From assembly GCA_937981305.1 (NCBI GenBank), contig CALJPB010000132.1:1-7498 (forward strand): DNA of 7,498 nucleotides, written 5' to 3'. This stretch comes from an uncultured Selenomonas sp. Its GTDB lineage: Bacteria > Bacillota > Negativicutes > Selenomonadales > Selenomonadaceae. Both the position numbers and the translations under genes were made by a program. This document shows positions 1-7,144 of this stretch, piece after piece. Every line of letters starts with the position of its first letter. The first letter of the stretch is position 1. The notes below the pieces were generated by a model. It did no database searches. It was not told the origin of the DNA and worked only from the letters and a program-made list of their open reading frames with translations.

Positions 1-2085
1 CGGTGTGCGCCCGATCGGCTGCTGGTCGATGTTGATGACCTTGTCGATGTGCTCCAGTCCCTTGATTTTCTTGTGCTTTCCGGGCTTCCCCTTCGCACGG
101 TAGAGACGTGAGGCGACCCCGCGATAGAGGATCTCGTTAACGAGCGTGGACTTGCCCGAGCCGGATACTCCCGTGACGAGCGTCAGCGTCCCGAGCGGGA
201 ACTTCACGTTGATTCCCTTGAGATTATTCTCTGCTGCACCCACCACTTCGAGGAAGTTGCCATTACCCTTGCGCCGCTCGGTGGGCACAGGGATAAACTT
301 TTTCCGTGCAAGATACTGCCCCGTGACGGATGCGGGATTTTTCATAATCTCCGCCGCCGTCCCCTCTGCGACCACCTCACCGCCATGCTCGCCCGCACCG
401 GGGCCGATGTCGATGATGTGATCGGCGGCATACATTGTGTCCTCGTCGTGCTCCACAACGATCAGCGTATTGCCGAGGTCGCGCAGATGGCGCAGGGTTG
501 CAAGCAGACGGTTATTGTCGCGCTGGTGCAGTCCGATGCTCGGCTCGTCGAGAATGTAGAGTACCCCCATCAGCCCCGAGCCGATCTGCGTTGCGAGACG
601 GATGCGCTGTGCCTCGCCGCCCGAAAGCGTCCCCGCCGCGCGTGAGAGTGTCAGATAGTCCAATCCCACATCGAGGAGGAAATTCAGCCGTGCGTGGATT
701 TCCTTTAGGATCTCCACGGCGATCTTCGCCTCGCGCGGGGAAAAATCCTTCTCCGCCTCTGCGAGAAACGCATCCGCCTCGCGGATCGTGAGTGCCGGGA
801 GATCGGCGATGCTCTTGCCGCCAATCGTGACGGCAAGCGTCTCGGGCTTGAGTCGTGCGCCGTGGCACGCCGTACACGGGGTCTCCGTCATATAGTCCTC
901 GTAGCTCTCGCGCATCTCCTCCGAGTCCGTCTCGCGGTAGCGGCGTGCAAGCGTGGGCAGAACGCCCTCGTACGGGACGTTGTACTCCTTTTCCTCGCCG
1001 AACATATTCGTATATTGGAAGGAAACATACTCCTCCGAGCCGTGGAGGAGCATCTGCTGCGTCTTCTTGTCCATGCGGTTCCACTGCGTGTGCTCGTCAT
1101 AGTCATGTGCGCGGAGGAGTGCCGTGATGGCGCGCATGCCGTAGGAGTTCGGATTCTTCGAGAGCGGCGCAAAGACGCCGTCCGCAACGCTGAGCGTCGG
1201 GTCGGGTACAACAAGCTCCTCGTCGAACTCCTTGTGACTGCCGAGCCCCGTACAGACGGGACACGCACCGAACGGGCTGTTGAACGAGAACATGCGCGGC
1301 GCAATCTCGGGGAGCGAGATGCCGCAGTCCACACAGGCGAAATTCTCGCTGAACATGAGGAGCTCCCCATCCACCACCTGCACGTAGACCACGCCGCCGC
1401 CCGCACGCAGAGCTGTCTCCAGTGAGTCCGTCAGACGGCTCTCCATCCCTGCACGCACAACAAGACGGTCAACGACGATCTCAATTGTGTGCTTCTTCTG
1501 CTTTTCGAGTACAATTTCCTCGCCGAGATCCCGCAGTTCCCCGTCGATGCGCACGCGCACATAGCCGTCGCGGCGAATCTGGTCGAGGATCTTGCGGTGC
1601 TCGCCCTTTTTCCCGCGCACAAGCTGCGCCATGATGAGCAGCTTCGTCCCCTCGGGCTGCGTCAGAATGGCATCCACCATCTGATCGACACTCTGCTGCG
1701 TGATGGGCTTGCCGCAGCTCGGACAGTGCGGACGACCTGCACGCGCGTAGAGGAGGCGCAGATAGTCATAGACCTCCGTCACCGTGCCCACCGTCGAGCG
1801 CGGGTTGTGGCTCGTCGTCTTCTGGTCAATCGAGATCGCGGGCGACAGCCCTTCGATATTGTCCACGTCGGGCTTGTCCATCTGCCCGAGGAACTGCCGT
1901 GCATACGCAGACAGCGACTCCACATAGCGGCGCTGCCCCTCGGCATAGATCGTGTCAAAGGCGAGCGAGGACTTGCCCGAGCCGGACAGCCCCGTTACCA
2001 CGACCAGCTTGTCGCGCGGGATCTCCACGTTGATATTCTTCAGATTGTGGGCACGCGCCCCTTCGATTTTGATGCTTTCGTTCAT
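1..2085 (-). CDS. uvrA: UvrABC excinuclease subunit A, N-terminal 695 residues (3' end outside window)
   Basis: UvrA is the ATP-dependent damage sensor of nucleotide excision repair; it loads UvrB onto lesions. The frame stays open from the ATG at 2085 to the left edge. Visible motifs are the first Walker [10 protein letters not shown] (residues 32-40), the conserved [19 protein letters not shown] stretch (51-69), a Cys4 zinc module (C251, C254, C275, C278), a second CxxC (C404, C407), the ABC signature LSGGEAQR (487-494), Walker B with LDEPSIGLH (512-520), and the second Walker [10 protein letters not shown] (639-647). The usual length is about 940 residues, so about a quarter is missing at the C-terminus, including the second signature and its zinc finger. 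The start is fixed by homology ([18 protein letters not shown]) and overlaps the mod stop by 4 nt. I see no frameshift. Identification is secure from motifs and overall sequence. Confidence 0.98.
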   Translation of the reverse strand, partial: MNESIKIEGARAHNLKNINVEIPRDKLVVVTGLSGSGKSSLAFDTIYAEGQRRYVESLSAYARQFLGQMDKPDVDNIEGLSPAISIDQKTTSHNPRSTVGTVTEVYDYLRLLYARAGRPHCPSCGKPITQQSVDQMVDAILTQPEGTKLLIMAQLVRGKKGEHRKILDQIRRDGYVRVRIDGELRDLGEEIVLEKQKKHTIEIVVDRLVVRAGMESRLTDSLETALRAGGGVVYVQVVDGELLMFSENFACVDCGISLPEIAPRMFSFNSPFGACPVCTGLGSHKEFDEELVVPDPTLSVADGVFAPLSKNPNSYGMRAITALLRAHDYDEHTQWNRMDKKTQQMLLHGSEEYVSFQYTNMFGEEKEYNVPYEGVLPTLARRYRETDSEEMRESYEDYMTETPCTACHGARLKPETLAVTIGGKSIADLPALTIREADAFLAEAEKDFSPREAKIAVEILKEIHARLNFLLDVGLDYLTLSRAAGTLSGGEAQRIRLATQIGSGLMGVLYILDEPSIGLHQRDNNRLLATLRHLRDLGNTLIVVEHDEDTMYAADHIIDIGPGAGEHGGEVVAEGTAAEIMKNPASVTGQYLARKKFIPVPTERRKGNGNFLEVVGAAENNLKGINVKFPLGTLTLVTGVSGSGKSTLVNEILYRGVASRLYRAKGKPGKHKKIKGLEHIDKVINIDQQPIGRTP

Positions 2086-2105
2086 TCGCTCTCGGTATTC
2101 TCCCC
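2082..2105 (-). promoter_or_regulatory. mod stop / uvrA start overlap (ATGA) with weak ribosome binding site
   Basis: The mod TGA (2084-2082) shares bases with the uvrA ATG (2085-2083). The only purine-rich candidates upstream are GGGGAG (2105-2100), 14 nt from the ATG and too far, and GAGAG (2093-2089), only 3 nt away and too close. This suggests that uvrA translation depends on ribosomes finishing mod. The overlap is read directly from the sequence; the coupling is inferred. Confidence 0.75.
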
Positions 2106-4046
2106 ATTGTCAGAAATGACATAGACTGTCTCATCCCCGCAGATATTGCGTATCTTTAGGCGCAGAGGCCGCTGCACCGATGTAATTGTCCCATCCCAAA
2201 ATTCGTTCGTCTTACTCCCGTTTTGTATGACATAGCCCGCCTTATCGATCCTCAGTTCCTCATCGCTGTGCCACGGAGCGTTCTGCTCCGCATGGGTCGC
2301 GTCGATGGAGATGTACTCGATCGCCTCCAATCCCTCCTCGCTGAGGAAGATCGGACGGAACGGCTTCTTTGCCGAGCTGTTGACATACGCCTTGTCATTG
2401 TAGGCGGCAATCTTCTGTGCCACACGATCACTCGCAAAGGAGCGAATGCGCACGGTATAGAGCAGTTCGCCCGCACCGCGCTCTACAGTGAACTCCGCTG
2501 CGTCCTCCACGACGGCATCATCGAGGAGGGGCTTTAGATCACGCAGTATGATTTTGACGAGCGTCGTATCATCCTCCCGAATGAACCGGCGAATGGCTTC
2601 CTCGTCCTCAATGTCGATGTAGTAGACAATCACCTGCTTTACCTCGGAGGGCAGGTCAGGCACCGCCTCACGCAGGATGCGATTCATCAGCTCCTCGGTG
2701 AGCAGCTTTGTCGTGGAGTCCATGAGGTTTGGCACGTAGACGGGAACAATGCCATAGCGGCTGTCCTCGATCACGCCCTCCCAGAACTCATCGACGGCAT
2801 CCTCGTTGCGCAGCCCCGGAATGATCTCCTTGATCTTCTCCATCGTCTGCACGGGGTTGCGATAGAGCTGTACGCCGTCCTTCACCTCACACACGGAGAA
2901 CTCCGCTCCTGCGGCAGCGAGACGGTCGCGTGCGGTCTGCACAGAGTTCAGTCCCACATCCGCATGGATGAAGTTCCGGCCGAGCCGTGCAGCGACTGCA
3001 GCAGTCACACCCGAGCCGCCAAAAAAGTCCGCGACGAGCATTCCCTCATCCGAACTTGCCTTGATAATGCGCTCAAGAAGGGCTTCGGGCTTTTGGGTCG
3101 CGTAGTCAAGACGTTCTACAGACTGTGAGTTGACAATCGGAATATCCGTCCAAACACTGTCAACCAAAACCCCCTCGATTTCTTCCAGATATATCTTATA
3201 GCGATACTTTCCAGAAGCCGTAACAATCAAACGATCTTCTCTTTTTAGTCGATCCAGAGTTTCCTGCGAATACGACCCCAGTTCAGCATCCTTATATCTG
3301 CCGCGTGCATCGCTTTTTGTAAATCGCTTTTCTATCTCTGTATCAGGATAGGGCATATACTGCTGATTGAACAAAATCTCTTGGTCGAGTTTGTAGAAAT
3401 AAATGGAATCATGGTCGGCTCCATACCGCTTGGCTCTTGCCTTTGCACTTCCGGAGGTCGCTCTTTTCCACACGATTTCATTGACGAAATTATCTTCCCC
3501 GAATATCTCGTCCATCAACACTTTCACATAATGACCGATGTGCCAGTCCAGATGCACATAGATGCTTGCGCGGTCGCTCATTACGCTCTTGATGGCGACG
3601 AGATTCTCATACATCCAGTTCAGATATTTTTCCTTGTCCCAGACATCGCCGTACATCTTTTCCTCGAACGCACGCAGGGCATCGCCCGTCAGATCTGTCT
3701 CCGCCGCACGCAGTTCCTCCGCGACATGAGGATTGCGCCGCAGATAGATCTGCTTTGCGTAGTCCGCACCGCTGGCAAACGGCGGGTCAATGTAAACGAG
3801 GTCAACCTGCCGCCCCTGCTCACGCAGATAGGCACACGCCGAGATGCACTCGCCACGCAGGACGAGGTTCTCCGCCGCATTCGCCCCGACACGCTCCGTC
3901 TCCGTGACCTCATAGACGGGCATCCCGCGCCGCAGATCGTCGGAGAGCACATCCTGCCCGTGATAGCGCAGGGTGCGCCGAAAGTTGCTGAGTACCGCCT
4001 GCCCCTCGATCGGCTCGGGGAAAAACGGGATATATCGTACCGCCAT
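2082..4046 (-). CDS. mod: Type III-like DNA methyltransferase (modification subunit), probably N6-adenine
   Basis: This 654-residue protein has the order of a beta-class amino-methyltransferase: the catalytic DLVYIDPPF (residues 82-90, DPPF at 87-90), then [20 protein letters not shown] (163-182) and FVNEIVWKR, a variable recognition region (about 195-315), [12 protein letters not shown] (317-328, motif X-like) and the SAM-binding VADFFGGSG (338-346). DPPF favours adenine-N6 methylation over cytosine-N4. Residues from about 390 to 654 form a C-terminal region with no motif I recognise. In type III enzymes the corresponding region supports dimerisation and contact with Res, so that role is inferred. 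The length matches EcoP15I-type Mod proteins, which are about 640 residues. The ATG at 4046 has GAGGAG six bases upstream. It lies downstream of res, the reverse of the usual mod-res order, and its stop overlaps the uvrA start. Base composition drops sharply inside the recognition region. An orphan or solitary methylase is unlikely given the adjacent intact res. Confidence 0.9.
   Translation of the reverse strand: MAVRYIPFFPEPIEGQAVLSNFRRTLRYHGQDVLSDDLRRGMPVYEVTETERVGANAAENLVLRGECISACAYLREQGRQVDLVYIDPPFASGADYAKQIYLRRNPHVAEELRAAETDLTGDALRAFEEKMYGDVWDKEKYLNWMYENLVAIKSVMSDRASIYVHLDWHIGHYVKVLMDEIFGEDNFVNEIVWKRATSGSAKARAKRYGADHDSIYFYKLDQEILFNQQYMPYPDTEIEKRFTKSDARGRYKDAELGSYSQETLDRLKREDRLIVTASGKYRYKIYLEEIEGVLVDSVWTDIPIVNSQSVERLDYATQKPEALLERIIKASSDEGMLVADFFGGSGVTAAVAARLGRNFIHADVGLNSVQTARDRLAAAGAEFSVCEVKDGVQLYRNPVQTMEKIKEIIPGLRNEDAVDEFWEGVIEDSRYGIVPVYVPNLMDSTTKLLTEELMNRILREAVPDLPSEVKQVIVYYIDIEDEEAIRRFIREDDTTLVKIILRDLKPLLDDAVVEDAAEFTVERGAGELLYTVRIRSFASDRVAQKIAAYNDKAYVNSSAKKPFRPIFLSEEGLEAIEYISIDATHAEQNAPWHSDEELRIDKAGYVIQNGSKTNEFWDGTITSVQRPLRLKIRNICGDETVYVISDNGENTESE
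3100..3540 (-). other. AT-rich target-recognition region of mod (residues about 169-315)
   Basis: By hand count, 3121-3540 is 182/420 G+C (43%), while sampled downstream lines of the same gene (2641-2700, 2761-2820, 2881-2940) give 118/180 (about 65%). The dip ends just before the [12 protein letters not shown] motif and begins near the [16 protein letters not shown] block, so it covers the part that in beta-class enzymes holds the target-recognition domain. The composition is directly seen. Horizontal replacement of the domain is inferred. Confidence 0.75.
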
Positions 4047-4052
4047 TGTGCT

Positions 4053-4058
4053 CTCCTC
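4053..4058 (-). promoter_or_regulatory. mod ribosome binding site (GAGGAG)
   Basis: GAGGAG reads on the minus strand with six bases between it and the ATG at 4046, a good match to the Shine-Dalgarno consensus at normal spacing. It supports this ATG over any upstream start and shows that mod can be translated independently of res. Confidence 0.85.
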
Positions 4059-4096
4059 GTCTGTATATCATCTGAAAAAGGCTTTTGGTATGTCGC

Positions 4097-4138
4097 CCCT
4101 AAGCGGAGTTCTGCGTTCGCATAGGGCATACACCTATG
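4097..4138 (-). promoter_or_regulatory. Possible alternative hairpins in the mod leader
   Basis: In the minus-strand transcript, CCCTATGCG (4126-4118) can pair with CGCTTAGGG (4105-4097) through eight of nine positions around a 12-nt loop. Its CCTATG part (4125-4120) can instead pair perfectly with CATAGG (4138-4133) around a 7-nt loop. The two pairings exclude each other. No U-tract follows, so this is not a normal intrinsic terminator. It could be an attenuator-like leader, a protein operator, or chance. The repeats are seen; the function is unknown. Confidence 0.35.
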
Positions 4139-4152
4139 GAAGCACTGATAAA
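4138..4152 (+). repeat. Left terminal inverted repeat of the MITE-like element
   Basis: GGAAGCACTGATAAA, paired with the complement of 4229-4243. The single mismatch is G at 4142, where the partner implies T. Confidence 0.75.
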
Positions 4153-4228
4153 TTCAGCACCTCCATCTTGACGCATCTTTTTTGCCCGCACTTCGGCGGA
4201 AAATCTGCGCCAATCTGGCAGACTTCAT

Positions 4229-4243
4229 TTTATCAGTGATTCC
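4229..4243 (-). repeat. Right terminal inverted repeat of the MITE-like element
   Basis: Read on the minus strand it is GGAATCACTGATAAA. It begins directly after the res TAG stop codon. Confidence 0.75.
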
Positions 4244-7096
4244 CTATGTAAAAAACGCCATGATACGGGCGCGTGTCTGCTGCATTCGCTCCGCGTCACT
4301 CATGGTGTCCTCAAGATAGAGATAGTCAAAGTTCGGGTTCAACTCTCTGAACTTTGTCTCCATGAATGTCCTGCGCTTCTGAAAGCGCGGGTCGTGCGCG
4401 TAGATTTCGCCCTTCGTCTCGATGATGAGGGCGCGTGCGATCCTGCCCCCTGTGCGCTCGATGAGCAGGAAGTCCGGCGTGTAGCGTCCGATATACCGCC
4501 AGTCCGCGGCGCCGCGCTGCTCATAACAGCGGATGCGAAACTCTGTGAGACTGCGGTCGCCGTTGTAATAGGCCTCGATGTTCCTCTCCGCAAGCAGCCG
4601 CTCGGGCAGGAGGTCTTGGAGAAAGCGTCGTTCAAACGTGCTGTCCATGTGGTATGGCAGGTAGTGGAAGCTGCGTTCCTTGCCCACGGGCAGCCCCGAC
4701 TGACGACGCAGTTTCTCTGCCTCCGCTGCCATGCCGACCCGCTCCATCGTCTGAATCGCCGCCTTAACATCCTGTGGTACTTCAAATACTCCGCGATCAT
4801 CCGCGAGAATGTTCTCCTGCGCCTGTGCACTCGGGTAGTATTTCTCCGGCTCACGCGTGAGAATGGTATGCGGGAAATCCGCAACGAGGAGATGTGCCTC
4901 GGCGGGGATCTCCTCGATCTCTACCTTTGTATGCCATTCCTCGGCAAAGGCGCGGCGAATGTTTGTACGCACGCGGCTCTGGATAATGCTGCGCCGATAG
5001 AAATGCAGACCCTCATGCTCCTCGGTGATTTTCGCAAAAATCTCACGCAGCGGCTCCTCATAGGTGCGCAGGTCGCGCAGGGAGAGCGTTCCGAAGCTCT
5101 CCTTGGCGATCTGCTGCAGCCAAAGCGAAAAGACCGCCCCTGCACGCAGGTCAACGCCGCTCTCAAAGAGCCGCGTCTCCTGCACCATGCCGAATAGGTC
5201 ACGCTCCGTGAACGTCTCCGTGCGTACGGTGTCGGGTGTGAACGCACGTCGAATCTCGGCGGCGATGTCCTTTTTCACGCGGCTGTACTCCTGTGTGAGT
5301 TCGACACGCATCTGCACGAAGGAGATGGGCGGCAGTCCCAGATGCTCAATGCGGCTGACGCGCTCCCGCTTCTCTACGGGGATGCCGCCGCCATGCTCGA
5401 ACTCCGCGACGGTTGTGCGGTGTTCCTTGGCGAGCTGTTTTTCGAGCAGTTTTGCGTTGGACTCGTTCAGATAGATGAGTGCTGTCTCGGGTGTTCCCTT
5501 TGTGATTTGACGCAGACAGCGGCAGGAGGTCTGGAGCACCTTGTTCAGCGGACACGCGCCCTTTTGCGCGAGGATAACGCCCGTGAGCGAGCGGCAGTCC
5601 CAGCCCTCCTTGCCAATCTCGGCGAGCATGACGATACGCACACGCGAGATGGGCAGATCCAGTGTGTCAAAGGCGAGCTGCGCTCCCTCGGCGGTCTTGT
5701 ACGACTTGTTCCCCCGATGGAATTTCAGAATGCTCTCTGCGGAGGGCAGCCCTGCCTCCTCGACGATGGCGGCGACCTCGGCGTAGGATTCCTCCAGACT
5801 TTCTATGTTGCTGAAGAAGATCGCGAGTTTTGCACACGTTCCGTCCGCATAACGCGTATCACGATAGCGTGTGAGGAACTCGCGCAGTCCCGTCTGCATG
5901 ATGGTACGGCTCTCCATGCCCTGCTCTGCGCAGAGCACGGTCGGACGCTTGAGGAAGTTGCCGATGCCGTCAACGAGCCGATAGGAGCAGGCGATGGTCG
6001 GAATCTCCTCCACTTTGAATGTAAGATTTTCCGTCAACTCAATTTTCTGCGGTTTTGCAAGGTACGGCGTGCCCGAGAAGCCGATGACACCACGCACGGA
6101 ACTGTCCGTACGCGTACTCCACCCTGTTACGACGGCACGCAGCTTGATGTCGTCGTCCGCCGCGTGATGCGCCTCGTCGATGAATACGGCAAGCCCCGGC
6201 AGTCGGCCGATGCGGCTGCGCAGTTCGTTCGCAAGGCGTTCGCGTTCATCGGGCGTGTCCTCAAAGAGGGCAATGCGTCCGTCCGCCACCGTCACGCGGT
6301 CGAGAATGACTTTCTCTGCGTTCGTAACGGCGACGAGTCCGATGAGGTCGGGATCTGCCTGATGAATAGCGATTTTCTGCACGTTCGGGTTCTTCGCCCG
6401 CGTCGCGTTCTTTTGACTTTTGCCCGCATCCAGCATCTCGAACTTGAGCAGGCGGCGCACCTGCGATGCAGCGGGGGCGGCGAGCACCCAGGTCGGGTCG
6501 AATCGCTGGATCGTGCGCAGACTTGGCACGACGGAGGACTTCAGCCCCGAGGGTACGAGTATGACAAAGTTGTGGGCAAAGGCGGGGTTCTTCGGCTCGG
6601 TCATGGCGAAGTAGAGGTCGAGGTAGATGAATGCCGCCATGAGGAAGGTCTTGCCCGCGCCCATCGGCAGGCCGAACAGATACTCCGCGTAGCTGCGTCC
6701 GCCGAAGATCGTGCGCAGGACGGCGGGCGCGTCGATGGCGGCGGGGTCTGTGGTCAGAGCGGCGACAATGCCGGGCGCACGCATTTTGCCGTCCTCCTCC
6801 ATCGCCGCGAACTCATAGAGTGCGGCGGCGGCGGGGTTCTCTCGCAGATAGGTGCGCACGGGGACGGGCAGCGGCAGGCAGTCCAAGTCAAGCGAGTTAA
6901 AAAAACCATCACAAAAGAGGTCGCAGAGAGGGCGATTGCCGCCCGCGACCTTGAGAAAGAGATATGTCTTGATCGCCGCAATCTGCGCGTCACGCAGTTC
7001 GCCGCGCTGCTCCATGTAAGCAATCATGCCGCGCATGGGGCAGTCCGCCGCCGCATAGAAGGCATCGCATTTGCGCTGTATCAGATCGTAGAACAA
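4244..7096 (-). CDS. res: Type III-like restriction subunit: SF2 helicase/translocase with PD-(D/E)XK nuclease
   Basis: This 950-residue protein has a family-typical N-terminal QIAAIKTYLFLKV (38-50), Walker A GLPMGAGKT (142-150), Walker B/DEAH FIDEAHH (305-311), motif III GFSGTPY (339-345), motif IV KLAIFFSN (423-430), motif V AEIGKEGWDCRSL (492-504) and a motif VI-like QTSCRCLRQ (522-530). A nuclease domain follows at the C-terminus: E822, PD (874-875) and E893-T-K895, which is a PD-(D/E)XK core. Type III Res subunits are about 900-1000 residues, use ATP to move or signal along DNA, and cut only in complex with Mod. The start is a TTG at 7096-7094 with a purine-rich ribosome binding site; the first in-frame ATG is codon 21, with conserved-looking sequence before it. 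It lies 48 bp after uvrB, in the same reading frame. The TAG stop falls in the CTAT duplication beside a small mobile element. Nothing suggests inactivation. Confidence 0.9.
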   Translation of the reverse strand: MFYDLIQRKCDAFYAAADCPMRGMIAYMEQRGELRDAQIAAIKTYLFLKVAGGNRPLCDLFCDGFFNSLDLDCLPLPVPVRTYLRENPAAAALYEFAAMEEDGKMRAPGIVAALTTDPAAIDAPAVLRTIFGGRSYAEYLFGLPMGAGKTFLMAAFIYLDLYFAMTEPKNPAFAHNFVILVPSGLKSSVVPSLRTIQRFDPTWVLAAPAASQVRRLLKFEMLDAGKSQKNATRAKNPNVQKIAIHQADPDLIGLVAVTNAEKVILDRVTVADGRIALFEDTPDERERLANELRSRIGRLPGLAVFIDEAHHAADDDIKLRAVVTGWSTRTDSSVRGVIGFSGTPYLAKPQKIELTENLTFKVEEIPTIACSYRLVDGIGNFLKRPTVLCAEQGMESRTIMQTGLREFLTRYRDTRYADGTCAKLAIFFSNIESLEESYAEVAAIVEEAGLPSAESILKFHRGNKSYKTAEGAQLAFDTLDLPISRVRIVMLAEIGKEGWDCRSLTGVILAQKGACPLNKVLQTSCRCLRQITKGTPETALIYLNESNAKLLEKQLAKEHRTTVAEFEHGGGIPVEKRERVSRIEHLGLPPISFVQMRVELTQEYSRVKKDIAAEIRRAFTPDTVRTETFTERDLFGMVQETRLFESGVDLRAGAVFSLWLQQIAKESFGTLSLRDLRTYEEPLREIFAKITEEHEGLHFYRRSIIQSRVRTNIRRAFAEEWHTKVEIEEIPAEAHLLVADFPHTILTREPEKYYPSAQAQENILADDRGVFEVPQDVKAAIQTMERVGMAAEAEKLRRQSGLPVGKERSFHYLPYHMDSTFERRFLQDLLPERLLAERNIEAYYNGDRSLTEFRIRCYEQRGAADWRYIGRYTPDFLLIERTGGRIARALIIETKGEIYAHDPRFQKRRTFMETKFRELNPNFDYLYLEDTMSDAERMQQTRARIMAFFT

Positions 7097-7099
7097 TCG

Positions 7100-7113
7100 C
7101 CTTCCCCTTTCCT
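7100..7113 (-). promoter_or_regulatory. Ribosome binding site deciding the TTG start of res
   Basis: The minus strand reads AGGAAAGGGGAAGG ahead of the TTG at 7096. AAGGGG lies seven bases from the start codon, a near-consensus placement. No ATG or GTG in this frame occurs between the uvrB stop and this point, so TTG is the best start. Confidence 0.75.
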
Positions 7114-7144
7114 GACACTGACGATTCGCACCTGTTGTGCGTCT

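Larger units (their letters stand above)
4138..4243. mobile_element. 106-bp MITE-like element with terminal inverted repeats and CTAT duplication
   Basis: The left end GGAAGCACTGATAAA (4138-4152) and the right end TTTATCAGTGATTCC (4229-4243) are inverted repeats matching at 14 of 15 positions. Both are flanked directly by CTAT (4134-4137 and 4244-4247), as expected for a 4-bp target-site duplication. The interior has no credible ORF. Termini starting GGAA with a 4-bp duplication recall the IS5 group, though that group prefers YTAR and CTAT does not fit exactly, so the family assignment is tentative. Removing the element and one CTAT restores a res-mod spacer of 87 bp and leaves the res stop intact. 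The pattern is clear; mobility is inferred, as no second copy lies in this window. Confidence 0.7.

Noticed and set aside
862..1425. A long plus-strand open frame (187 codons) opposite uvrA, with others at 1489-2124, 3381-4124 and 4394-5197
   Set aside because: These are antisense shadows of GC-rich genes whose minus-strand products carry clear family motifs. No ribosome binding site or recognisable domain supports them.
4072..4088. AAAAAGGCTTTT near-palindrome upstream of mod as a terminator or operator
   Set aside because: It is AT-rich with a poor stem, so it would not form a stable terminator hairpin; chance is the simpler explanation.
3689..4129. A 146-codon minus-strand frame starting MPYANAELRLGATYQK ahead of mod and running into it
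   Set aside because: It overlaps mod in another frame for most of its length and becomes arginine/serine-rich like a shadow frame. It has no good ribosome binding site, and mod has strong domain support.
4059..4137. Promoter for mod, with TATACA near 4063-4068 as a -10
   Set aside because: The hexamer at the expected -35 distance is a poor match (TACCAA), so I cannot support a promoter call.
6822..6835. GCG/GCC triplet run in res (alanines 89-92)
   Set aside because: It has only about three perfect units of three bases, so slippage would not shift the frame. Long phase-variation tracts as in some type III mod genes are not seen in mod or res.
7127..7141. Perfect 5-bp inverted repeat CGCAC-CTGTT-GTGCG between uvrB and res
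   Set aside because: The stem is short, and on the coding strand it is not followed by a U-tract. The T-rich run lies on the plus-strand side, where there is no gene to terminate.
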